A stretch of DNA of 64,000 nt from positions 62,001 to 126,000 of the forward strand of contig BTUU01000004.1 of the NCBI GenBank assembly GCA_045863555.1. The letters run 5' to 3'. Source of the stretch: JACRLV01 sp045863555 (GTDB lineage: Bacteria > Planctomycetota > Phycisphaerae > UBA1845 > Fen-1342). Under the pieces are notes generated by a model. That model made no database searches, was not told where the DNA came from, and was given only the letters and a program-made list of their open reading frames with translations. Every line of letters begins with the position of its first letter. Position 1 is the stretch's first letter. The translations under genes were made by a program, and so were the position numbers. Shown piece after piece: positions 49,410-58,158 of the stretch.

Positions 49410-50526
49410 CGACGAACTCCTCAACACGTCGGGCAACCGCCTGGTCGATCTGCTCGGCACAGCGGGCGTATTCGGCGGCGGAACCTCCCATCGGATCGGA
49501 TACGCCAGCCTCGTCCAATAAGCTTACACGATCCGCCGCCGCCGGTGCGACCTCCAGAACGAGTTCGCGGTGCTCCCGCGTCATGCAGTAGATGCGCTCG
49601 CACCGGGCGACGAGTTCGGGCGTCACGGGCTGCGATCGGTGCGACGAACCGTCGATCCCCCGGCGGCTCAGCTCCTCCCGCGCGCCGGACGAGATCGCTC
49701 CCCCGCTCGATGCGAACGTACCCGCTGAGGACACCAGACAACCTCGCGCCGCTAGTCCGGGGCCGTCCGTTCCAAGGCGCTCCGCGAGCTGCTTGCGAAA
49801 GAGGTACTCGGCCATCGGCGAGCGACAGGAATTCCCGGTGCAGACGAAGAGGATTTCGCTGACCGCCTTCCGTCGGAGGGTCCGCTCGTCGATCGCGCCG
49901 CGGCGAAGAATCGACCAGTCGTTTCCTTGAATGCGCACGATCGTCGACGCGGTCGCGAGGCGCGCCCGGCCACCGTCAATCACAAGTTCCACGTCGCCGG
50001 CAAGGTCGAGGACGGTGCTGTCGAGCTCCACCGGCGGCGGTGCACCGGCCCGGTTGGCGCTGCTGGCAACCACGGGCACACCTGCGCGAGCGAGGATCGC
50101 GGCCGTGAGCGGGTGATCGACGGCGCGCAGGCCGATCGTTCCCGCGCTGAAGATCTCGCCGAGCTGGGCGGGTGGGCATTCCTGCCCGACGGGCGTTTTC
50201 TCGGGCTCGGGGCTATCGCAAACGAGCGTCAACGGACCCGGCCAGCAGCGACGGGAGAATCGCCGCGCTACGGGGGCGGAGGTAATGAAAAAACGCTCCG
50301 CGTCGCGCGGATTTCCGAGGTGGACGGTGAATGGCTGGGAATCGGCGCGGCCCTTGACCGCACGGAGGCGGGCCATTGCGGCAGGGCTGGCGGCATTCGC
50401 GGCGATTCCGTAGACGGTTTCGGTCGGGAAAACGACCAGCCCGCCACCCCGCAGCACATCCGTCGCGCGGGCCGCCAGATCATCGTAACTGGCTCCCGGC
50501 GCAATAGTTACAACGTTATTCGCCAC
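49390..50526 (-). CDS. Fusion of Sua5/TsaC tRNA-t6A synthase and low-Mr phosphatase
   Basis: The protein has 378 residues. Residues 1-210 are Sua5/YrdC/TsaC (GGLVVFPTETVYGIAANA, VVASSANRAGAPPPVELDS), which forms threonylcarbamoyl-AMP for the tRNA t6A modification. Residues ~222-378 are a low-Mr protein tyrosine/arginine phosphatase: CX5R in VCTGNSCRSPMAE (Cys229, Arg235) and the acid loop DPMGG. Ser at the position of Thr11 of B. subtilis YwlE, plus DPxGG, points to the YwlE-like protein-arginine-phosphatase subgroup. The next gene downstream is rpiB. In Bacillus these are separate genes ywlC and ywlE. Confidence 0.9.
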   Translation of the reverse strand: MANNVVTIAPGASYDDLAARATDVLRGGGLVVFPTETVYGIAANAASPAAMARLRAVKGRADSQPFTVHLGNPRDAERFFITSAPVARRFSRRCWPGPLTLVCDSPEPEKTPVGQECPPAQLGEIFSAGTIGLRAVDHPLTAAILARAGVPVVASSANRAGAPPPVELDSTVLDLAGDVELVIDGGRARLATASTIVRIQGNDWSILRRGAIDERTLRRKAVSEILFVCTGNSCRSPMAEYLFRKQLAERLGTDGPGLAARGCLVSSAGTFASSGGAISSGAREELSRRGIDGSSHRSQPVTPELVARCERIYCMTREHRELVLEVAPAAADRVSLLDEAGVSDPMGGSAAEYARCAEQIDQAVARRVEEFVDEDRHW

Positions 50527-50772
50527 GAATCTCGGCTCCTGGCCGGGATTTTCGTGGGCGCGTGCGAGGGTGTCAAGGCGGGTGGCGCGGGAAGAGTCGC
50601 AATTCGCTCGTGTTGATGGCGGCCCTCCGGCGGTATGCGTCAGGTGCGGGGAAATCGTCCCCAGCGGCCGCGCTGGGGTGGCATTTGAGAATTGGATTGG
50701 AATTTGACCGAACCGGGCCCGCGGTCGGGTGTACTTTTCAATAGAGGGCGCGCCCGGGAGGGCCGATCATTG

Positions 50773-50778
50773 TATAAT
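50773..50778 (+). promoter_or_regulatory. Perfect -10 hexamer upstream of the STAS gene
   Basis: TATAAT occurs in the 342-base gene-free interval 50527-50868, about 90 bases before the STAS start codon. No good -35 (TTGACA-like) is found 16-18 bases further upstream, so confidence is limited. The interval otherwise shows no gene and no repeat; it separates divergent transcripts, so it must also hold the promoter of the Sua5-phosphatase gene. Confidence 0.4.
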
Positions 50779-50868
50779 TCAGTATCTGAAGCGCATGTGC
50801 GGGCTGGGCTCCTCCAGCGCCTCTTTGAAAACGTCGAGCAATTCGATCAGACACCAGCGAGAGCGGGC

Positions 50869-51219
50869 ATGTCCGGAGCCGAACTCACCACCGTAAACCC
50901 GCACGACAAGGTCGTCTGGGTTCAGATCAACCGACGGGCGCTCAACGACGGCGCATCCGCGCGGCTCGTCGATGACGTGACGGCGGCTTCCGACGCGGAT
51001 CCGAAGAAGCCGGTCGTGCTTGATTTCAAGAAGGTCGAGTTCACGCCCAGCTCGGTTCTCGGCGCGCTCGTCCGCATTTCGCAGACGTTCAAGCTTGACG
51101 GCCGGCGGCTGGTTCTGGTGCATGTCGATCGCCGGGTGCGCGGAACACTGTCGGTCACGCGACTCGACAAAATCCTTGAGGTGCGCGAGACGATCGAGGA
51201 CGCGATCGCGGCGATGTAG
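50869..51219 (+). CDS. STAS-domain (anti-sigma antagonist-type) protein
   Basis: The 116-residue STAS protein starts at ATG 50869. VVWVQINRRALNDGASARLV opens the domain, VVLDFKKVEFTPSSVLGALV gives the usual beta-strand plus the Ser-containing loop, and RRLVLVHVDRRVRGTLSVTRL the next strand. In SpoIIAA-type proteins the loop is D-S-S-G; here it is TPSSVLG, so the phosphoacceptor Ser is kept and the Gly is shifted. A kinase gene begins 165 bases downstream. SD is weak (GAGCGGGC). Confidence 0.72.
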   Translation: MSGAELTTVNPHDKVVWVQINRRALNDGASARLVDDVTAASDADPKKPVVLDFKKVEFTPSSVLGALVRISQTFKLDGRRLVLVHVDRRVRGTLSVTRLDKILEVRETIEDAIAAM

Positions 51220-51244
51220 CGACTGAGCGCAGACAGGTCTTCCG

Positions 51245-51270
51245 GGCCGCAATTCGGGCGGCCGATTTTT
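51245..51270 (+). terminator. Intrinsic terminator after the STAS gene
   Basis: GGCCGC (51245-51250) pairs with GCGGCC (51258-51263) around a 7-base loop, followed by GATTTTT (five T). It implies that the STAS gene and the following kinase are separately transcribed. Confidence 0.6.
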
Positions 51271-51384
51271 GAACCCCCGGGCCGGGGTCGGGCGTCTACT
51301 CATGGAGTGCACGTCTGTCGAGCGTCTTTCTTGCGCGCGGTGCACGAGCGCCGGGCCGGAGATCGTGTGAATCTTCAGGAGACA

Positions 51385-52410
51385 ATGACGATCTTCCTCT
51401 CCCACGGCGAGGCCGGAGGCCCCGCGGAGGCCGTGGAAATCCCGCGCCGCATCGGCAACGCGCGGATCGGCGGGGTTCTGGGTGAAGGTGCGGGCGGCGT
51501 CGTGCTTTCCGGCTTTGACGAGGCCATCCGGCGGCGTGTGGCGGTCAAACTGCTGCACCGTTCGCACGGCGCGCTGAGCGACGCGGCCTGGAATGAACTC
51601 GCGGCCGGGCTGCGGGCCGCGGCGCGCGTCAAGCACCCGAACATCGTCACGATCCACTCGGTTGAGAATGTGAACTCGACGCCGGCGATCATCATGGAAT
51701 ATGTCGACGGCGTCTCGCTGCGCGAGCTGCTTCGCCGCGCCGGCCGGCTCGATCTGTCGCTCGCGCTCCATATCGCCGGGGCGATCGTCTCGGCGGTTGC
51801 GGCGCTTCATGATGCGGGCGTCGTGCATCGCGACCTCAAGCCGGCGAACATCCTGCTCGACCGCGACGGGGGCGTGCACGTGTGCGACTTCGGTCTCGCG
51901 TGCGACGTGCATGGCAACGCGCCGACGCGCCAGAGCCCCGCCGCCGGGAGTCCGCTCTACATGGCGCCGGAGGCGTTCGACGGGGAGATCGCCCCGCCAA
52001 GCGACGTCTATGCCCTGGGGATCATGCTCTTCGAGATGCTCGCGGGCCACCCGCCGTTCGTGGCGGACACGCTGAGCGAGATCCGCGCGATCCAATCCGC
52101 AGCGGAGCCGCCGCTTCACCGGCTTGACGAGTGCGGCGTTCCCGCGTCGGTGCGCGACATCATCGAGCGGGCGTTGCATAAGCAGCGCTACCTGCGCTAC
52201 AAGTCGGCCGGCCATCTCGATCGGGCACTCGCGTCCGTCTCCGTGCCCGAGCGGCGGCGCGAAATCCTCGCGGGCCGGATCGCCTCGGTCGTGAACGCCG
52301 GGGCCAGCCCGGTTCCACCGATGCCGCCGGAGCGCACACCTTCCTTCGCCCGGACGACCTTTGACCTCGTCGCCGAGCGGGCTCGGCGCAAGCGGGAAGG
52401 GCGAGAATAG
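51385..52410 (+). CDS. Soluble Ser/Thr protein kinase
   Basis: The protein of 341 residues (ATG 51385) has the Hanks kinase set: IGGVLGEGAGGVVLSGF, VAVK (Lys55), HRDLKPAN (148-155), CDFGLAC (DFG 168-170) and SPLYMAPEAFDG. There is no transmembrane segment or extra sensor domain, only a basic C-terminal tail (TTFDLVAERARRKREGRE). SD AGGAG lies only 3 bases before ATG, so GTG 51367 or 51307 may also be used. Its neighbour is a STAS protein; a kinase-antagonist relationship is possible but not shown. Confidence 0.88.
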   Translation: MTIFLSHGEAGGPAEAVEIPRRIGNARIGGVLGEGAGGVVLSGFDEAIRRRVAVKLLHRSHGALSDAAWNELAAGLRAAARVKHPNIVTIHSVENVNSTPAIIMEYVDGVSLRELLRRAGRLDLSLALHIAGAIVSAVAALHDAGVVHRDLKPANILLDRDGGVHVCDFGLACDVHGNAPTRQSPAAGSPLYMAPEAFDGEIAPPSDVYALGIMLFEMLAGHPPFVADTLSEIRAIQSAAEPPLHRLDECGVPASVRDIIERALHKQRYLRYKSAGHLDRALASVSVPERRREILAGRIASVVNAGASPVPPMPPERTPSFARTTFDLVAERARRKREGRE

Positions 52411-52577
52411 GCCGTCGAGGCGGACGCCTCCGCATCACTGCTTCACGCGCCCCGGCAAATTCTCTCGACTTTCACGCGCCAGGACGGTAGGGTGGGGGCT
52501 TCGGGGCGGTGTTCGGACAACGCACCCCGTACGAGCAATAACCAATCGCTTCGTGCATCTCGAAAGGGGATTTCGCA

Positions 52578-55142
52578 ATGAGTCTGCGCCGATGGATTGC
52601 GTCGCTTTGCTGCGCTCTCTCGGTCGCCGCGGCGGGCGGGACCGGTCCCGATGTGATCGTCGGCGATATTCCGGACGTGACGACACACCAAGCGGGCATG
52701 TGCTGGTCGATCGGGACCACGTCGTGCAATCTCGGCGATCAGCCGCTGGCGTGGGTATCGAACACGAACCAGCACCCCGTCATCTCGCAGAACCTCTATC
52801 GGCTCTCGAACGGCCGGTTTGAGCAGCTTGGCCAGGCGTGGCTCAAGCACGGATTCTGCGCCCTTCAGGGAACCGTCTGCGGCGCGTGCACGCCCGGCGG
52901 CTCCTGTCCGGCGCTCTATCCGGGGTGTTCCGATCCCTATTCGTCGAGCCTGAACGGCCAGCAGAGCGGTCTCGGGCCCAAGAGTGAGGTGAATGCCGCC
53001 ACCGGTTTTTTCCCGTACCCGTGGATCAACAACGGGACGGGATCCGGCACGCTCTTCAAGCGCCTCCAGGTGCAGTCGAGCGGCGAGGTCAATGTCGCGG
53101 GCGCGCTCTATTTCGTTTCGAGCATGTACGTTCAGCCGCAGGATGCGGCGAACGGGAATGACTTGAACAACGAGTCGTACCGCCGCGTGACATTCAGCAG
53201 CGGCAACATGCAACTGGCCGGCACGACATACCGCACGAGCCCCGGCATCTTTGCGTGGCGCGATCACGGCCTCGGCGTCGGTCAGTCGGATCCCAGCGTG
53301 AATCTTTCACCGATTGATATCCCGAACGACGGGCGATTCTGGGTAGGCTCGAAGGCGATCGATCTCGGCGGCGGCCAATGGCGGTATGAATACGCGATCC
53401 AGAACCTGAATTCGGACCGCGCCGCCCAGGCGGTCAACATCCCCCTGCCGACGTCGGCCGTCCTGACGAACCTCTACTTCCGCGACGTCGTCTACCACAG
53501 CGGCGAGCCGTACTCCAACACCGACTGGGCGGCGAACTGGTCGGCCGGTGCGTCCAGCGTGAGTTGGGCCACGCAGACCTTCGCGCAGAACGCCAACGCG
53601 AACGCACTCCGCTGGGACACGATTTACACGTACAGCTTCGAGTGCAACACGCCGCCGGCCGGCGGATTGCTGACGCTGACGCTTTTCAAGCCCGGCACGC
53701 CCACGACGGCGTCGGCCCTCGCGTACGTACCGAGCCCCTCGGGTCAGCAGGCACCGATCAACGACGACTGCGTGAATGCGACGTATGTCAGCAACGGCAC
53801 GTTCCCGTTCTCGAATCTCGGCGCGTCGACCGACGGTCCGGATGAGACGACGGCGTGCGCGTTTTTCAACTACACCCAGGTCGGTAACGACGTCTGGTAC
53901 CTCTACCAGTCGAACTGCACGGGCAATGTCACCGTGACGACGTGCGGCAGCACTTTCGACACCAAGATCGCGGTCTACGCGGGCGCGACCTGCCCCGCCG
54001 CGGCTTCCGCCATCGCGTGCAATGACGACAGCGCAGCCTGTGGCGCGAACTCGCTCCAATCGAGCGTGACTTTCGCGGCCACGAGCGGGGAGTACTACCT
54101 CGTCCGCGTGGGCGGCTACAACGGGGCGACCGGCTCGGGCACGCTCGCCATCACCGACAGTTGCCAGCCCCAGCCGCCGCCCAACAACGACTGCGGCAGC
54201 GCGATCTGGCTTGCCGCCGGGCAGACGGTGGACGGAACGACGGCGCTGGCGACGAATGACGGATCGGCGACCTGCGGCAACGCCGCTTCGAGCCCGGACG
54301 TCTGGTACCTGTACCGCCCGGCCACGAGCGGCAGCGTCACGATCGAAACGTGCCCGCTCGTCGGTTATGACACGGTCCTGTCGATCCTCACGGGCAATTG
54401 CGGGGCGCTGACGCAGGTCGCGTGCAACGACGACAGCTGCGGCCTCCAATCGAGCATTACGACCAATCTGACCGCCGGAACGGCGTACCGGATTCGCGTC
54501 GCGGGCTATAACGGGGCGACCGGACCGTTCCGCATTCGCGTGACCGGAGGCGGCGGCGTCATTCCGCCGGCGAACGATGACTGCGCAAACCGGATCGGCA
54601 TCGCGCTGGGCACGACGGAGTTCAGCACGGCGGGCGCCTACACGGACGGCGTGAGCCATCCGAGCTGCAATGGACAGGTCAGCAACGACATCTGGTACAA
54701 CTTCCCCTGCCCGCAGACGGGGACGCTCGTTATCACCACGTGCGACGATGTGGATTTCGACACGCGGATCGCCGTGTACGACGGCGCCGGCTGCACGAAT
54801 TACGACTCGCGGCTCCTGGCCTGCAACGACGACAATCCCGGCTGCGGCACGGCGTCGCAGGTCAGCATTGCCGTTGAGCAGGGCCGCAATTACACAATCC
54901 GCGTCGGCGCAAACGGCAACTTCCGGGGTTCGGGAGGCCTCACGCTCTCGATCCACCAGCCGGACTGCCCCGGGGACATCAACGGCGACCATCTCGTCGA
55001 TATCAGCGACCTCGCCGGGCTCCTGGCCAACTACGGAACGCCGTCGGGCGCGACGTTCGAAGACGGCGATCTCGACGGCGACGGCGACGTCGACCTGACG
55101 GATCTGAGCTCGCTCCTCGCGCGATTCGGGACATCGTGCTGA
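52578..55142 (+). CDS. Exported multidomain protein with three NDDC repeats and dockerin-like end
   Basis: A signal peptide (RRWIASLCCALSVAAAGG) is followed by a ~380-residue beta-rich domain. Then come three tandem ~130-residue modules, each opening with N(D/N)DC: PINDDCVNATYV, PPNNDCGSAIWL and PANDDCANRIGI. Each contains VWYLY or IWYNF, a FDTKIAVY-like stretch and ACNDD. They resemble PPC-like beta sandwiches and share conserved Cys pairs. The end has two dockerin-like repeats (DINGDHLVDISDLAGLL; DLDGDGDVDLTDLSSLL). It should be secreted or surface-attached, binding calcium. Function unknown. No neighbour is cotranscribed. Confidence 0.85.
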   Translation: MSLRRWIASLCCALSVAAAGGTGPDVIVGDIPDVTTHQAGMCWSIGTTSCNLGDQPLAWVSNTNQHPVISQNLYRLSNGRFEQLGQAWLKHGFCALQGTVCGACTPGGSCPALYPGCSDPYSSSLNGQQSGLGPKSEVNAATGFFPYPWINNGTGSGTLFKRLQVQSSGEVNVAGALYFVSSMYVQPQDAANGNDLNNESYRRVTFSSGNMQLAGTTYRTSPGIFAWRDHGLGVGQSDPSVNLSPIDIPNDGRFWVGSKAIDLGGGQWRYEYAIQNLNSDRAAQAVNIPLPTSAVLTNLYFRDVVYHSGEPYSNTDWAANWSAGASSVSWATQTFAQNANANALRWDTIYTYSFECNTPPAGGLLTLTLFKPGTPTTASALAYVPSPSGQQAPINDDCVNATYVSNGTFPFSNLGASTDGPDETTACAFFNYTQVGNDVWYLYQSNCTGNVTVTTCGSTFDTKIAVYAGATCPAAASAIACNDDSAACGANSLQSSVTFAATSGEYYLVRVGGYNGATGSGTLAITDSCQPQPPPNNDCGSAIWLAAGQTVDGTTALATNDGSATCGNAASSPDVWYLYRPATSGSVTIETCPLVGYDTVLSILTGNCGALTQVACNDDSCGLQSSITTNLTAGTAYRIRVAGYNGATGPFRIRVTGGGGVIPPANDDCANRIGIALGTTEFSTAGAYTDGVSHPSCNGQVSNDIWYNFPCPQTGTLVITTCDDVDFDTRIAVYDGAGCTNYDSRLLACNDDNPGCGTASQVSIAVEQGRNYTIRVGANGNFRGSGGLTLSIHQPDCPGDINGDHLVDISDLAGLLANYGTPSGATFEDGDLDGDGDVDLTDLSSLLARFGTSC

Positions 55143-55173
55143 TGTCGTGACGCCCTGGATGTGACCAACAGCC

Positions 55174-55207
55174 GACCGGGCCCCGGACGCGTGTCCGGGG
55201 CCCGGTC
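55174..55207. terminator. Long perfect hairpin between convergent genes
   Basis: 15-bp perfect stem (GACCGGGCCCCGGAC, 55174-55188, with 55193-55207) and a GCGT loop; the plus-strand continuation CGTTTC is weakly T-rich. It should stop transcription from both the large secreted-protein gene and the protease gene. Confidence 0.7.
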
Positions 55208-55237
55208 CGTTTCGGCGACTCGTCAATCCCGGCAGAA

Positions 55238-56200
55238 TCAGCGGCCCGGCTGCGTCGCCGACTGCCGCCGCTCGATCAGTTTCAAGAGCTGCGAGACCGG
55301 CGCGCAATACCGAACGACCATCTGGACCTTCGAGTCTTTCTCTCCGTGCGAGATGGCCAGCGTCGAGACGACGACACCGACGGCGTTTCCCGCCTCGTCA
55401 AAAACCGGGGCGCCGCTCGACCCCGCCCCGAACTCGGCTGTAACGTTCAGAATCGGCGTCGGCACGCTTCGCAGCGACTTCTGGTCTCCGCTGATTCCGC
55501 CGTAATTCGTGCCGATGCGCGAGACGATCCCGTGCGTGAGCAGGTAGTGGTTGTGGTCCGGGTGCGAGATGATGCTGATCGGCTCGCCGACTTCCACGTC
55601 CTTCCGGAGCGGGATCGGCTGGGGCCGCTGCGACGGCTCCAGGCTGTCGGCGATGCGCATGTCGAGCTGCACGAGCGCCAGGTCATCGGGCAGGCTGCTC
55701 GCGAGGACGCCGGTCACGGGATATACGCGGCCGTGTGCATCGCCGAAGATGATCACGTCGTCGAGTTTCTGCGAGGAGTCCATCTCGATCACGTGCCGGC
55801 ACGTCACCGCAAGGCCGTCCGACCGGACCAGGAATCCGCTCGCCTCCGTGTCCGCGTGCCAGTTCGAGCAGCGCGGGCATTTGTAGATCCGGAGGACCAT
55901 GAGCACGCCGGAGCAGCAGCGGGCGTACAGGTCCCTGAGCGAAAGCGGGTCGGTGCACGCCGCCGGCCACGGGCCCGGCGGCAACGCGAGCGGCCGCTCG
56001 ATCTGCTCCTCGAGCGTCTCCATCGTCACGGTCTTCCGGTCGACGATTTCGGCGGCCGCGTCCTCGTATTGGCGGATCAGGTCGTGGTCCGCGATCCGGA
56101 GGGTGGCCGGTTCGGCGGGCGCCGGGCGGAAAGACGCGCAGCCGCCGAGGGCCCAGAACAGGAGTCCATATCCGATGGCCACCGACGTCCGATTTCGCAT
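55238..56200 (-). CDS. Lipid-anchored trypsin-like serine protease
   Basis: The protein has 320 residues from ATG 56200 (SD GGGAGA). It starts with a lipoprotein signal (VAIGYGLLFWALGGCASF), so it should be anchored in the envelope. The chymotrypsin-fold catalytic triad is visible: His in VTCRHVIEMD, Asp in PDDLALVQLD and Ser in FGAGSSGAPVFDEAG. A Cys pair KCPRCSNWH (CxxC) lies before the catalytic domain and may bind a metal. No PDZ domain follows, unlike DegP/HtrA. A longer start at 56299 is unlikely. Confidence 0.85.
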   Translation of the reverse strand: MRNRTSVAIGYGLLFWALGGCASFRPAPAEPATLRIADHDLIRQYEDAAAEIVDRKTVTMETLEEQIERPLALPPGPWPAACTDPLSLRDLYARCCSGVLMVLRIYKCPRCSNWHADTEASGFLVRSDGLAVTCRHVIEMDSSQKLDDVIIFGDAHGRVYPVTGVLASSLPDDLALVQLDMRIADSLEPSQRPQPIPLRKDVEVGEPISIISHPDHNHYLLTHGIVSRIGTNYGGISGDQKSLRSVPTPILNVTAEFGAGSSGAPVFDEAGNAVGVVVSTLAISHGEKDSKVQMVVRYCAPVSQLLKLIERRQSATQPGR

Positions 56201-56517
56201 GGATTCTCCCTGGCCTCCGGCCCAGACCCCGCGGCAAACGGCCGTGAGGTGGATGGTACCTTGAATTTCGTGCGCGATTTCGGTTGCCATCGGGCCCAAA
56301 GCGCGAATAAACTAGAGGTGCAGGGCGCAGCGCAGCCCGCGGCTCGCAAAACATGGGCGCGAACCCGCGAACTTCGCCAAGCTTCCTGCCGAGCGGCGGA
56401 AACGGTCCGCCGGGCGATGTGGGCGCCGACGACGGTCGGCGGCTGTGGATTCGCCCCGCCGCCCCTCCGGTCACGAGGAGCGTTCGGGATTTCCCAGCCC
56501 ATCGTAAGGGAGGTGGT
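56201..56517. other. Gene-free interval before the structured RNA
   Basis: 317 bases with no convincing gene. It must contain the promoter of the protease gene (leftward) and that of the structured RNA and 56701 gene (rightward). No strong -10/-35 pair, repeat or operator was found by eye. Confidence 0.4.
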
Positions 56518-56638
56518 CCGTGACATCAGATAGTAGTTGTAGGCTGCTGTAACGCAGCGAACGTTGGCTGCGTTCGCAGGCAGCCTTCACGGTTGTGCCC
56601 GCCGGCGAGCCCTGATGCCCGCCGGCGGGTTTGTTTTT
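56518..56638 (+). ncRNA. Candidate structured RNA ending in an intrinsic terminator
   Basis: Nested stems: CCGTGA (56518-56523) with TCACGG (56587-56592); AGGCTGC (56541-56547) with GCAGCCT (56580-56586); AACGCAGC (56551-56558) with GCTGCGTT (56567-56574). A 17-base unpaired side follows the outer stem. A terminator hairpin CCCGCCGGCG (56598-56607) with CGCCGGCGGG (56620-56629) and TTTGTTTTT comes next. No gene upstream on this strand needs it, so it is either a leader/attenuator of the gene at 56701 or an independent small RNA. I do not recognise it as a known riboswitch class. Confidence 0.6.
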
Positions 56639-56700
56639 GGGCATTCGCCGCTCCGGTTTGATTTCAGTCGACCGCTCCCCGGACCGACAAACCGGACAGG

Positions 56701-58146
56701 ATGCCCATGATCCGTCCATCCCGTCGTCCGACCACCACCGCGCAACTCATGCGCCACGGCATCAACACGCCGCAGACGATCGCCGCCCTGGCCGTGCTCG
56801 GGCTTTTCGCGTGCGGCTCGTTGATGGTCATGCAGGATGACTCCTGGTGGCACCTCCGCTGCGGTGAACTGATCTGGCGAACCGGAACGGTTCCCGACCG
56901 CGACCCGTTCAGCTTCACGCTCCCGGCGGAAGCCCATTGGCCGAACCACGAGTGGCTGGCGCAGGTCCTGTTCTTCGGACTCTACTCGCTGGGCGGGCTG
57001 CCGCTGCTCAATCTGCTGGGCGGAGTCGTAATGGCGCTCACGGGCGCATTTCTGCTCGCCGCGATGCGCGGTCCGATGGAGCGCCGCTTTGCGCTGCTCA
57101 TGCTCGCGCTGCCGTGGATGATCAGTTCGCTCTCCGTCCGCCCGCAGATCTTCACGCTGCTTGGGCTCGCCCTGACGCTTCACTGCCTTGCCCGGCGGCG
57201 CTACTGGCCGCTCCCGCTCGTCTTTCTGGTCTGGGCGAATCTGCATGGGGCGGTATCGATCGGAGGGGCGGTTCTCGTCGTCGCCGCGATCGTTCAGGCC
57301 GCCATCGGCCCGCTCCGGTCGATCCCGATCCTGATCGCGACCGCGCTGTCGGGCGCGGCCACGCTGGTTACGCCGATGGGTTTCGAATTGCTGCTCTTTC
57401 CCCTCGAGTCGGTGGCCCGCCTGCGTGTTCTGGGGCTCACGGAATGGATGCCGCCGGGGATCACCCAGTGGCAGGATCTCTATTTCTGGCTGCTGCTCGC
57501 GGGGTTCCTGGGCATCGCCGCCCTTCGCGGGTCGCGCGTCCGCCGCGTGTCGACGGCACAGACCATCGCCGCCGCCGGACTGCTCGCGATCCTCTCGGCG
57601 ATGAGCGCCCGCAACATCCCGCTGTTTCTGATGGCGGCCGCGGTCGCGACGAGCCGGATGTTCCCGATCCACGCCGACGTGCGCAGCGACCGGCCGGCAC
57701 GGAAGAACCTCGCAGTTGCCGGCGTTTTCACGGGCGCGACCTTCGGGGCGCTCGCCTTCGCCTTCGTGATGCCGCTGAAGCGTCTCGACTGGGAGCCGCT
57801 CCGGCGCGAAGCGATCGCGGCGATCCGCGAGACGCCGGGGCCCATGTTCAACACCTACAACACCGGCGGCTATCTGCTCTGGTTCGTGCCTGAGCGGCCC
57901 GTCTTCGTCGACAGCCGCCAGGATCCCTACCCGATCGACTTTCTCGTGGAGTTGACGCACGCGCAGCGAACCGGCGATCCCGGGACGTTGTTCGATCGCT
58001 TCCGGCTTCGCAGCGCACTGCTCGAACGGCATTGGCCGCTGGTCAAGACGCTACGCGATCTGGGCTGGTCGACGCGATACGCGGACGATCGGTGGGTCAT
58101 TCTCTCGGCCGAACCGGACGGCCGCCGGCTAGCGGCCACGCGCTGA
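56701..58146 (+). CDS. Polytopic membrane protein, GT-C-like
   Basis: The protein of 481 residues has about ten membrane segments (TIAALAVLGLFACGSLMVM, LPLLNLLGGVVMALTGAFLL, PLVFLVWANLHGAVS, SIPILIATALSGAATLV). DDSWWHLRCGELIW and WPNHEWLAQVLFF lie in the first loop, an acidic/Trp pattern seen in membrane glycosyltransferases of the GT-C type. The soluble C-terminal part has PMFNTYNTGGYLLWFVPERPVFVDSRQDPYP. Its leader contains a structured RNA with an intrinsic terminator. Precise function is open. Confidence 0.75.
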   Translation: MPMIRPSRRPTTTAQLMRHGINTPQTIAALAVLGLFACGSLMVMQDDSWWHLRCGELIWRTGTVPDRDPFSFTLPAEAHWPNHEWLAQVLFFGLYSLGGLPLLNLLGGVVMALTGAFLLAAMRGPMERRFALLMLALPWMISSLSVRPQIFTLLGLALTLHCLARRRYWPLPLVFLVWANLHGAVSIGGAVLVVAAIVQAAIGPLRSIPILIATALSGAATLVTPMGFELLLFPLESVARLRVLGLTEWMPPGITQWQDLYFWLLLAGFLGIAALRGSRVRRVSTAQTIAAAGLLAILSAMSARNIPLFLMAAAVATSRMFPIHADVRSDRPARKNLAVAGVFTGATFGALAFAFVMPLKRLDWEPLRREAIAAIRETPGPMFNTYNTGGYLLWFVPERPVFVDSRQDPYPIDFLVELTHAQRTGDPGTLFDRFRLRSALLERHWPLVKTLRDLGWSTRYADDRWVILSAEPDGRRLAATR

Positions 58147-58158
58147 GTTGCTCGAGCG

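Noticed and set aside
50562..50744. 60-residue plus-strand open frame before the STAS gene
   Set aside because: It lacks an SD, has low complexity and overlaps the likely promoter interval.
53307..55307. 666-residue minus-strand open frame under the large secreted protein
   Set aside because: It is Arg-rich shadow reading caused by high GC; the plus-strand gene has signal peptide, repeats and dockerin-like motifs.
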